DNA from: Helicoverpa zea
Taxonomy: Eukaryota > Arthropoda > Insecta > Lepidoptera > Noctuidae
DNA: 64,000 bases
NCBI RefSeq assembly: GCF_022581195.2
Contig: NC_061455.1
Coordinates: 4,026,120-4,090,119 of the forward strand
Direction of reading: 5' to 3'
Below, piece by piece: positions 1 to 8,574 of this stretch. A program made the position numbers and the translations under genes. The notes under the pieces are model-generated. The model was not told where the DNA came from. It saw only the letters and a list, made by a program, of their open reading frames with translations, and ran no database searches. How positions within the stretch are numbered: the first letter of the stretch is position 1; each line of letters begins with the position of its first letter.

Positions 1-1200
1 ATGTTGTATGTGTATAATTGTTTTATATTCATTAATTTTGTGTCTTTGTATATCTTTGTCGTTGCTGTTAGGTACGGATAGTTGAAGAGCATTTTTATTA
101 GTTTATTTTGTGTGATTTGTAGTTGTGACAGTTTTGTTTTTGATGCACTGCCCCATATTTATTTTATTTCGAGAATTATATATAGTGTACCGTAATCTTT
201 GTGGAATACATCTGACTATGTGCAGTGCTCCGACTAATGACGAAAGCTTATTTTTGACGTAATCAATGTGAACAGTCCAGGAGAGGGAGCTATCTATTCT
301 AAGCCCAAGATATTTTTCGTAGGATTTTAGCTGTAACGGCTCATTATTTATTGTAAGTGGATTAAATGGGGGAATATGTTTATTTTTTGCCTTATATATT
401 ACATAGCATGTTTTTGAAGTGTTTATTGTTAAAAGGTTGAACTCATCATCCTCCGAGCCTTTTTCCCAATCATGTTGGGGTCGGCTTCCAGTCTAACCGG
501 ATTCAGCTGAGTACCAGTGCTTTACAAGAAGCGACTGCCTATCTGACCTCCTCAACCCAGTTACCCGGGCAACCCGATACTCCTTGGTTAGACTGGTGTC
601 AGACTTACTGGCTTCTGACTACCCGTAACGACTGCCAAGGATGTTCAATGACAGCCGGGACCTACAGTTTAACGTGCCATCCGAAACACAGCCAATGGTG
701 TCTAAGATATACTTAGAAAGTACATACAGACTTAGAAAAGTTGCATTGGTACTTGCCTGACCTGGGATCGAACCCGCGCCCTCATACTTGAGAGATTGGT
801 CCTTTACCCACTAGGCCACCACGACGTTTTGAAAAGGTTGAACTGAAACCAGGTAAATATGGAATTTAAATCCTCTTGGGCTTGTGAGATTATGTCATGA
901 ATCGAAGGCCCAAAGTAAAATAGACATGTGTCATCGGCATATAAGGTAAGATGACCGTGTAGTTTTATATCATTTATATTATTGATATATATAAGGAAGA
1001 GTAAGGGACCCAAAATGGATCCCCGTGGAATACCAAATGTTACAGGTCTTGCGTCACTCTGATAATTACCCAATTTCACCACCTGCAAACGGTCTGTTAA
1101 ATATGATTTGAACATTTTTAGGGCTGTGTCAGTTATATTGATTGAAATTGAACTGTATCAAACGCCTTTTTAGGTCTATAAATATGCCTAAACATATGTT
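1..1200 (-). pseudogene. Non-LTR retrotransposon RT relic, split by a SINE
   Basis: Read on the minus strand, this is a decayed reverse transcriptase. The stretch 1200-1115 contains a degraded palm motif (KKAFDTV). The open piece 1115-804 carries the next motifs, with GIPRGSILGPLLFLIYIN and the catalytic box YADDT. After the SINE insertion the thumb region resumes at about 430-40, with YLGLRIDSSLSW and a following VKNKL motif. Stops and frame changes break the frame upstream of 804-1115, so no intact protein is made. The clade cannot be fixed by eye; it resembles jockey/CR1-type RTs. The endonuclease, ORF1 and 3' tail are not visible and may lie beyond the left edge or be lost. Confidence 0.8.
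444..831 (-). mobile_element. tRNA-derived SINE (family 1) with 13-bp target duplication
   Basis: Minus-strand SINE of about 388 bp. The tRNA-like head is at the right end; on the minus strand it reads an A box (TGGCCTAGTGG) and a B box (GGTTCGATCCC-type). The conserved body and tail end on the left in a short ATGATGA-like tail. It is bounded by a perfect 13-bp direct repeat, AAAAGGTTGAACT, at 431-443 and 832-844, which also marks where the RT relic was split. The family recurs at 24040, 25871, 29909 and 52147, with fragments at 7010, 17700 and 23319. Confidence 0.92.
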
Positions 1201-1236
1201 CATTTCAAGAATCTCGCAGTATAATATGATAGCAGC

Positions 1237-1385
1237 GATTTTATAGATAGGTAACTATGTGGCCGCGGCTGCTGAGTCCGGAGGGAACTACTTCCCAAAC
1301 CCGGATAAGAAATGGTCTATTCGCAGGCTCTACACTATCTTTATACCAAACATTTAAATCGGTTCAGTAGTTTTGTTGTGAAAAC
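1237..1385 (-). repeat. Fragment of a dispersed moth repeat (family R)
   Basis: The segment contains the words GGAACTACTTCCC, CCCGGATAA and AAATCGGTTCAGTAG. These are shared with copies at 23400, 38690, 51580, 58770 and 61975, all of which end in TATACTAATATTATAAA-like sequence. It is an old partial copy immediately left of the P-like element. The family looks like the 3' region of an RTE-type non-LTR element or a SINE riding on it; that assignment is from memory of lepidopteran repeats and not proven here. Confidence 0.6.
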
Positions 1386-1399
1386 TAGATATACAGAGT

Positions 1400-1431
1400 C
1401 ACGGACTAGTAAAAAAAGTAAGGACTCCGCG
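1400..1431 (+). repeat. Left terminal inverted repeat of P-like element
   Basis: A 32-bp terminal repeat, identical in reverse complement to 15174-15205. It is preceded directly by the target duplication TACAGAGT (1392-1399). Confidence 0.9.
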
Positions 1432-1593
1432 TCACCTACATAAAAGTGAAGCACCCAAAACAAGCCGGCTCCGTGTAAATACGAACCTACACGCACACAC
1501 TTACATAAACATAAGCCGATAGATAGACCGCCATTACGCTCGCGACCATCATCGGTGACAGTTCATATTTTTCGCGTATAAAAAATTGACATA

Positions 1594-2075
1594 ATGCCGT
1601 CATGTGTCGTGAAATGGTGCAAAAATAATACCACTTTACACAAAAAGTGCCAAGGGATTACTTTTCACAGGTAAGCCAGTTCTAATAACATTATTTTCTG
1701 TCCTTTTTTAAATAAAAATGATAACAATATTTGGAACACAAAAATAGCCAGTGTGGCCACGAAAAAAATAAGGACTTTACCCGAAAAAGTGGGTAATCCA
1801 TAATGTTCTTGGTAGATACATTTTCTTTATTTCTTTGTAGGTTTCCTACCGGAAATGAACCTTGGAAAAATGATTGGGTGAGAATAATAAGGAACTCTAG
1901 AGGTCAAGAAGATTGGACCTCAACCAAGAGTAGTGTGGTATGCAGCATACATTTTGATCAAAATGATTTATATACCACGTCAAAAGGACGCCGTCGAGCA
2001 ACGATCGCCGCGCTCGACGCGGATCGCGACGCGGCGCGTGGGCTGCGCGAGCTTCATACAATATTGAGCTGTTGA
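1594..2075 (+). pseudogene. THAP-domain start of the P-like transposase gene
   Basis: Exon 1 runs from ATG 1594 to 1670 and ends at CACAG before gtaagc. Exon 2 begins at 1841 after tttgtag and stays open to the stop at 2075. Joined, they give a THAP zinc-binding domain: a C-x4-C pair near residues 4 and 9 (PSCVVKWC), a KNDWVRIIRN helix region, and the distal CSIHF giving C-x2-H. THAP domains are DNA-binding modules found at the N terminus of P-element transposases. After about residue 75 the protein turns into a GC-rich low-complexity tail and stops, so the catalytic part is absent or displaced. It sits just inside the left inverted repeat, where a P transposase start is expected. A host THAP gene is the alternative, but the transposon ends make that unlikely. 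Confidence 0.75.
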
Positions 2076-2284
2076 TGCGATTGATGCGAATAGTAGAACA
2101 TTGTTACGATTAGGATTACCGAATGTACTTATTTTATTATGTTTTTTTTTGTGTTGGTAAATGGCCTTACTTACGTGTCAATTTTCAATTTCATTTTCAC
2201 TTGCATTTTTATTTTATTTTATAAGTACTTTGAAAATAAATCACTCAAACGCACATTGTATTATTATTATTAAATTCTTGACCG

Positions 2285-2446
2285 TTATTTGAAGCTTACT
2301 AGTTTGAGATAGGCACCTACGTGTTTTCCGCTTTTATCTCCGTCCTTTTCTACCCCATATCTTGCATCTCTCTCGCACACCGACCAGTTTCACTCCCCAC
2401 CAGGCAGGAGGCGACGAGTGTTCTCGGCGGCCACAGTTCGTCATTG
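2285..2446 (+). repeat. Left inverted terminal repeat of the DIRS element
   Basis: 162 bp, matching the reverse complement of 7366-7527 with no difference found by eye. The outer part continues to about 2271 as the left extension that is copied in the internal complementary region. Confidence 0.9.
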
Positions 2447-2922
2447 GCGTCTTGTTTTCCGCCCGAGAAGGTTGTCTAACCAACCGCTGTAGTATTTCGT
2501 TGAAAAATAAACTCAGTGCTCTCGCAGAACACAGGTGAGTTTATAATATTTTATACAATTTGTTAACGGTTTTACCGTTCGATATTCGATTTTGCGAAAT
2601 CAAGTGTTAATATTTTGTACATCTACCCCTTTTTTGTCACGAGTTTCTTCCGTGTACTTTTTTTTCAGTAATTTGTTTTCAGAATGAGTGACTTATAAAG
2701 CAAATACAGATGCGGTAAATAATAAAGCTACCACAGCCCGTGCACGTGACTATGGAAAAGAAAGCAAGCCCGAAGTTCCTAAGGCACCTGTGGCCCTAGT
2801 TCAATCCTGCAAGGCGTTCAACGGTTTGACAAAAAAGAATGGTGTGAGGTGCGGTCCAACCAGCATCTCCTTAGTTCGGACTGATCACTACCGCACTTGA
2901 AGAGGGCTGATGGTGTCAAGAA

Positions 2923-3560
2923 AGCTTTTCGGCCTTGAAAGACTTGGTACGCTCCCCTCGGACTACCAGTAAGTCTGTTAGCCACCTCCCATGGGGGTCG
3001 GCTCATTATCACGACGTGTGATGGTTTTCGGCCTTGAAAGACTTGGTACGCTCCCCTCGGACTGCCAGTAAGTCTGTTAGCCACCCCCCGTAGGGGTCGG
3101 CTCATTATCTCGGCGTGTGATGCTTTTCGGCCTTGAAAGACTTGGTACGCTCCCCTCGGACTGCCAGTAAGTCTGTTAGCCACCCCCCGTAGGGGTCGGC
3201 TCATTATCTCGGCGTGTGATGCTTTTCGGCCTTGAAAGACTTGGTACGCTCCGCCTAGGACTGCCAGTAAGTATGTTAGCCACCCCCCACAGGGGTTGGC
3301 TCATTTTCACGGACCCGCGCAGGGTACCAATCTTGCATGTTGCGAGACGCAGCATCATTACAAAGTGGGGACCAGTAAGTATACTAGCCACCCCCCACAG
3401 GGGTCGTTTCATTATCACGGACCCGCGCAGGGTACCAATCTTGCATTTTGCGAGTCGCAGCATCATTACAAAGCAGGGACCAGTAAGTATACTAGCCACC
3501 CCCCGCAGGGGTCGGCTCATTATCACGGACCCTCGCAGGGTACCAATCATGCATGTTGCG
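2923..3560 (+). repeat. Tandem repeats in the DIRS gag-like region (99-bp and 108-bp units)
   Basis: Four copies of a 99-bp unit start at about 2926, 3025, 3124 and 3223, recognised by TTTTCGGCCTTGAAAGACTT. They are followed by 108-bp units whose shared word CCAGTAAGTAT recurs at about 3264, 3372 and 3480. Both lengths are multiples of three, so copy-number change would preserve a reading frame. Several overlapping frames are open here purely because of the repetition, and I do not call separate genes from them. Confidence 0.85.
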
Positions 3561-3789
3561 GGTCGTACCATCATTGCAATCTACCCTCGCAGGGTGGCTT
3601 TTTGGATCGACTTTCGAAGAGTCGCCATTATAACCTTCCCTCGAAGGGAAATGGTAATCACACTCACGCTGAATGGCGTGTGACGCAAAACTCTAAAAGC
3701 TCCCTTGGGATATCACGAGTAAATTACAATAGGAACCATGTCCAACAGAGGAAACAGAAAGCGTCCAGGACCGCAGGCGGACTTTGATG

Positions 3790-4690
3790 CGTCCAACAAG
3801 GCACGTAAGTTATGACTTTCCAGGCGGGTTGCCTAACATTATATCAAGACCAATGGAAAGAAATGGGAGCTCCGCCTTTCTTGTCAAAAATAATAACTGG
3901 GTATCGCATACCATTGGCCAAGAGCCACCTTTGATAGATAATGCCAGATTTGACCAGAGAGTCCAAAGAGATGGATGTCGTCATATCCCAAATGATTAAA
4001 CAAAAAGTTCTATTGATAGCTGCAAATTCTGCCAGCTTTCTTTCCAATATGTTTCTTGTGCCCAAAAGGCGACGGAAAGAACCGTCCAATACTCAATCTC
4101 AAGGTTCTCAACAAGTTCATAATTACGGAACCCTTCAGTTTAATAAATGTTTTTCGGGTGCTAGAGTTTCTTCAGAAAGACGAATGGCTGTGCAAGTGGA
4201 TCTCGCCCAGGCTTACTTCTACCTTCCGGTAGCCGGAGGTCACAGACATGTTCTTCGACTAGTATACAGAAGAAGACTGCTTCAGATTACGTGCCTACCA
4301 TTTGGCTTAAGCACGGCACCCAAGACCTTCGCCACAGTGACCAATTTGGGTGGCTCAAACTTTGAAAACTCAAGGGTTACTTATAATTGTGTATCTCGAT
4401 TTTCTGGTGGCTCACCAAGATATATTTGCCTACTTTGGGATCATTTGCACCACGTTTTGGATGGCAAATGAATAAATCGCAAGCATTATCAACAAGATAA
4501 TGACAAAACGCACTACGTGACAAACAGCACGACAAACTTAGAAGACCTGCATAGCTTGATAGGACTTTTAAACTTCGCAAGTTTTCGTTGTTCCATACGG
4601 CAGACTGCATTACCGGGCTCTCCTCACTTTCCTCAATGCAGTGTTGAACAGCAATCTATACCTACCCTATTCATGGAACCGTGAGCCAAA
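3790..4690 (+). pseudogene. DIRS reverse transcriptase, broken
   Basis: The longest open piece is 3941-4471. It shows DIRS-type RT motifs: SNMFLVPK near the start, then VDLAQAYFYLPV (palm motif A region, about 4197-4232) and LPFGLSTAPKTFATVTN (about 4300-4345). The following catalytic box, around 4390-4403, reads Y-L-D-F in the best-matching frame, so the second aspartate of YxDD is missing. That frame also differs from the upstream one. From about 4690 to 5040 an AT-rich stretch with no RT similarity separates this region from the RNase H part and looks like a later insertion. The protein cannot be active. Confidence 0.85.
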
Positions 4691-5049
4691 CGGTGAACAA
4701 ACCATAAAAAGGGTTCTTATAAGTCACGATTGAAGTAATGATCATATTTTATAAAAATAACTACGAAAGTAATATACTGACAACATTAGAAATGATATTT
4801 TAGAACGATGTCTGTGGAACTTATGCAATCTTTTCAAACTTATTTGAAATCAAATATGTATAATAAAGGCCGTAAATTATTTTCTTAATTTTAATGAAAT
4901 ATGTAGTAAATCGTTTACATGTAAAATGAACCTAGAAGTCTTGACTGTCATACATAGAACCCTACTTAATTGAAGACCACGATACTAAGAACATTTTACA
5001 TAAAAATGTGACGTTTTTGTCATCGGTCGGGTTATACCCACCATTTTGA

Positions 5050-5960
5050 AAAAGTGTCATTCTTTGGTTACATTGTGGGCTCACGGCTCGGTGAATGGAG
5101 TATAGCAATGTTGAACCTACCAGCAGATGCCTTAGCAGATCTAAAGGGGTGGCTGGTCAGCTGCCACCAAACCTTGGATATTCATTCGCCACTTCCCTGT
5201 CACCTTATAACCACGGACGCCTCCGATGTAGGATGGGGGCACAACTGAACGGAACTCCCGTAATGGGTTCATGGAACGAGAGAGAAAAAGGCTTTCACTG
5301 CGATCTGAAAGAGATGCTTGCAGTATTACCTGGAAAATCACGGCAAGTTGCTAAAGAGATCAACAGCCATTTTTCAATGCAAAAATGGGACTGTGGTGTC
5401 ATATCTAAGAAATCAAGGTGGCACCCGATCAAGGAGCCTACCGAACTTGACGTACAGAGTATTCAGTTATCTTGAGCTGTATCAAATCTATCACGTCGTG
5501 AATCATATACCAGCCCTATTCAACAGTCAGGCAGACCATCTCTCCCGACACAAACCTCCACCGGAGTGGCATCTTGTATCAGCAGTGGACCTACTTGCCT
5601 CGAAGCGAGCCCAGGGACACATAGTTGTGTACTACGTGCCCCTAGATCTGAAGGACCCGAAAGCGGGGTTCCACGATGCCTTTTTCTCAAGTTTTGACTT
5701 ACCCGCTAGCATGGGTATTACCGCCACCTTACCTTATACCGTAGGTCCTCAGTCATCTCAATTCAGGAATGGGAGTTAATCTCATAGTAGTTCCTTCGGT
5801 GGCACCAGGTATTTTGGCGAGCAGATTTGAAGTCCCGATCATTAGCAGTACCCTACACACTGATGAACCTCGAGCAGAAACCGATAGACACAGCAACGGG
5901 GATACCCCCTGCCAAGGTCAGGGAAATGGGGGGGGGGAGGGACAAGGAGTCTCTCCGACT
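5050..5960 (+). pseudogene. DIRS RNase H-like region, broken
   Basis: Motifs of the RNase H domain that follows RT in DIRS elements appear in alternating frames. They include TTDASDVGWG (about 5210-5240), GSWNEREKGFHC and KEMLAVL (about 5265-5325), VNHIPALFNSQADHLSRH (about 5500-5555) and DLKDPKAGFHDAF (about 5647-5690). Frame changes occur near 5240, 5320 and 5480, and a G8 run near 5929 marks another likely slip. The order and spacing match the DIRS polyprotein, but no continuous frame remains. Confidence 0.8.
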
Positions 5961-6299
5961 GAAGTCTTCTTCAATCCACACGCAACACTTATCAATCAGC
6001 TTGGAGTCGATGGTTAAATTGGGGCGAAAAGTATGAAATTGGATCCTATGAATCCTTGAATCCCTATTTGGACCTATACTTACCCAATTTTTAGCAGACT
6101 TACACATAGTAAATAAACTAACATACAATACTATTTTATTACACAAGTCAGTTATAGCTACACTATGCAATGCAGAAACCACTGGAGAGCTAGGTTCACA
6201 CGTTCTAGTCGGACACAATTTAAAATCAATAGCGCTGAGCAAACCTGTTCCCCGGGAAGCCGTCCATCTGGAATAATGACCAATTGGTAACCTACTTAA

Positions 6300-6860
6300 G
6301 TGCAGTAAACGTAGACGAGAATAATCCATTTGCAACTTCCAGGCACACTGCTGCTCTTTCTTTTGCTAGCTTGTTTCGGAAAGGCGAGTCCATGATCTTT
6401 CCTTGCTTGCAATAGACCCAGAACATTTCAAAAACAACAAAGATAATTTAATCTTATGGCCAGTCTTTGGCTCTAAGACCGACAGTTCTAGTCATAGGCA
6501 GTCGGGTTGCTGTTTGATGGATAATCAGGAAAATATAAATCTAAGTCCAGTGTATTGGGTCAGAAAGACTAAAGCCTTGTTAGAAGATAGACGGACATCG
6601 GCTAATTCCTTAAATTTATTTATATCCGTTAGAGGCCAACCAAAGGCAGGCACCCGAACGATGATGCGGGTGGATTAAGACATTGTTAAAAGAGGCAGGA
6701 ATAACTACAACCCCAGGAAGCTTCCACTCGGCGGTAGCGTCAAAATCTGTGTTGACAATATACTTTTGGACGATATATTAGCAAAGGGTAATTGGCGATC
6801 AGGCAATACATTTGCCCATTTTTACAGAAGGGAAAGATACCCACTAAATAGAAGTAGCAA
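6300..6860 (+). pseudogene. DIRS tyrosine recombinase, C-terminal remnant
   Basis: The open piece 6403-6678 contains VFGSKTDSSSHRQSG, SPVYWVRKTKALLEDRR and LNLFISVRGQPKAG. After a stop, the region to about 6840 reads as a recombinase end with GNWRSGNTFA followed by an FYRRE motif, which holds the expected catalytic tyrosine. Tyrosine recombinases of this type insert the circular DNA intermediate. The frame is interrupted at about 6676, and the N-terminal half (about 6000-6400) is not recognisable as one frame. Confidence 0.72.
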
Positions 6861-7009
6861 GTTATCTCGATTATTTAATTAATCCAGCTGATTAATGTCT
6901 ATATTTTTGTTACTATTGTTATTAAGAAGTATCGCAATGTTTTTGTTAATTACTATTAGAAAATGAAATCAATTTTGCTTTTGTTCTTGCATCTCTCTTT
7001 TAATTTTTA

Positions 7010-7092
7010 TTACTCATCCTTCGAGCCCATTTCCCAACTATGTTGGGGTCGGCTTCCAGTCTAACAGGATGTAGCTGAGTACCAGTACCAGT
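7010..7092 (-). repeat. SINE family 1 tail fragment inside the DIRS element
   Basis: About 80 bp match the tail portion of the SINE at 444-831 (GTTGGGGTCGGCTTCCAGTC). The tRNA-like head is absent, so it is a truncated copy. Confidence 0.7.
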
Positions 7093-7237
7093 TAACTTTG
7101 ATTACATTAGTATTCCAGGACGCAATACACATACTTACATGTGATTACTCGTGTACCTAAGTACCTATTTACATACACAATTTCATTGTGCTTTTGCTCA
7201 CATTGGCGTCCACTTCCACCAGGCGATAACAAACACG

Positions 7238-7336
7238 TCTCAAACTAGTAAGCTTCAAATAACGGTCAAGAATTTAATAGCAGCGTTTTACCTGAAATAA
7301 AACGCATATTAAATACTTACCTTATTTGAAGCTTAC
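7238..7336 (-). repeat. Internal complementary region of the DIRS element
   Basis: 7238-7276 is the reverse complement of the left end 2271-2309. 7274-7336 is the reverse complement of the right end 7513-7575. The two matches overlap by about 3 bp at the joint. In DIRS elements this region is thought to template restoration of the ends and circle formation during replication. Confidence 0.88.
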
Positions 7337-7365
7337 ATTTTAATTTCTGCCTGGTGTTTTCGACT

Positions 7366-7527
7366 CAATGACGAACTGTGGCCGCCGAGAACACTCGTCG
7401 CCTCCTGCCTGGTGGGGAGTGAAACTGGTCGGTGTGCGAGAGAGATGCAAGATATGGGGTAGAAAAGGACGGAGATAAAAGCGGAAAACACGTAGGTGCC
7501 TATCTCAAACTAGTAAGCTTCAAATAA
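7366..7527 (-). repeat. Right inverted terminal repeat of the DIRS element
   Basis: 162 bp, complementary to 2285-2446. The right-specific extension continues to about 7575. Confidence 0.9.
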
Positions 7528-7576
7528 GGTAAGTATTTAATATGCGTTTTATTTCAGGTAAAACGCTGCTATTAAT

Positions 7577-7759
7577 TGTATTTTTTTGTATTTTTTTTCT
7601 AAAATCTACCTCCATATTTATTGCACACCGATGGCAAAGAAGCAAATTAATTATATGATTACTTCCTTTTACTTTTCTTTACATTCAGATGAAACCAAAA
7701 AAACTGAAACTCTACCAAGATAATTATAGGTAAGTAATTTATATCGCCATTCCGATATC
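7577..7759 (+). other. P-like element interior with a possible small exon (about 7689-7730)
   Basis: This is sequence of the P-like element between the DIRS and R1-type insertions. A short exon-like piece lies between a pyrimidine-rich acceptor (tttctttacattcag) and a good donor (gtaagtaa at 7731). It encodes a short lysine-rich peptide beginning MKPKKLKLY if read from its ATG. It could be the next exon of the THAP-transposase gene. Support is splice-signal pattern only. Confidence 0.3.
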
Positions 7760-7772
7760 AGATTGGAGGCTC

Positions 7773-8561
7773 TTTTTTTTTTTTTTTTTTTTTTTAGCGA
7801 CGTAAAATCATCAAATGACCCCTCCCGCTGTGGGTTAGCAGCAGTGAGGGAGTGTCAGACTCTTACTGACTAAAATCGTCGTGTTCCGTCATAGACCTTT
7901 TATGTACCAGGGCCGCGGTATCTCTTTCGAACAACCCGCAGCCCCGGCAGGCCTTGGCCCTGCTGGGCCCCGCTGGGGTTGCTGACATCTCTTTGAGGAG
8001 CGCGTGGAACAACGCGCGCCGTCGACACGGGTCTGTCGTCTAGAAAGACAGAGGGACGATGAGCCACCCGAACTCACCGCCCACAGACCCACGCCTACGG
8101 TGGCCGGGAGTCATCTCGCGACACCCGGCGCCCATGGTGTCTACCTGGTCCAGCGCGGCGGCCGGGATGAGAGGTGCGAACTCTCTGGCGTTCCGCCTCC
8201 TCCTTCTCGAGCATGACCGCTTCGCAGAAGGAGGCGACGGCATCCCATTCCCTCTCGCCCCGGACCATGGCCTGAACCAGGGCCGGACGCGAGAGGTCGC
8301 CGCCGCCCAAAGCCTCGACGAGGACCCGGCGGTGCCCCTCCCATGCGGGGCACACCTGGACTGTGTGGTCCACCGTGTCCTCGGGGCTGTCCGCACAATG
8401 GTGACACCCGGGCGCCTCCTCACGACCGATGCGGTGCAGGTACCTCCCGAAACAACCGTGTCCGGTGAGGACCTGCGTCATGCGGTACGTGAGGGCGCCG
8501 TGACTCCTCCCGAGCCACTCCTCAAAGAGGGGACTTACCGCCACGATGGTGGCGTGCCCTG
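7773..8561 (-). mobile_element. 5'-truncated R1-clade-like non-LTR retrotransposon with 13-bp target duplication
   Basis: A GC-rich island in AT-rich surroundings. On the minus strand 8544-8095 encodes the C terminus of an ORF2 protein, including YRMTQVLTGHGCFGRYLHRI and the downstream zinc-binding CHHC...H...C (GCHHC then DHTVQVC) typical of R1/TRAS-type elements. The 3' UTR and a T run of about 20 (an A tail on the minus strand, 7773-7795) follow. A perfect 13-bp duplication, AGATTGGAGGCTC, flanks it at 7760-7772 and 8562-8574. Only the last part of ORF2 survives, the usual result of incomplete reverse transcription. Confidence 0.88.
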
Positions 8562-8574
8562 AGATTGGAGGCTC

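Larger units (their letters stand above)
2271..7575 (+). mobile_element. DIRS-type tyrosine-recombinase retrotransposon, coding regions broken
   Basis: The structure is diagnostic. A perfect 162-bp inverted repeat pairs 2285-2446 with 7366-7527. A short outer extension lies at each end. An internal complementary region at 7238-7336 matches the complement of the left end (2271-2309) joined to the complement of the right end (7513-7575). Between the repeats, in order, are a tandemly repeated gag-like region, a DIRS-type RT, an RNase H-like region and a tyrosine-recombinase C-terminal region. All carry stops or frame changes. DIRS elements use a tyrosine recombinase instead of a DDE integrase and do not make target duplications. 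None is seen here. The element interrupts the P-like transposon. Confidence 0.9.

Noticed and set aside
2818..3787. Several overlapping open frames on both strands
   Set aside because: All come from the 99/108-bp tandem repeats of the DIRS gag-like region. None has an independent start, motif or composition.
7889..8562. Multiple long frames on both strands of the GC-rich block
   Set aside because: Shadows of the ORF2 C terminus (8544-8095, minus) of the R1-type fragment; high GC lowers stop frequency.
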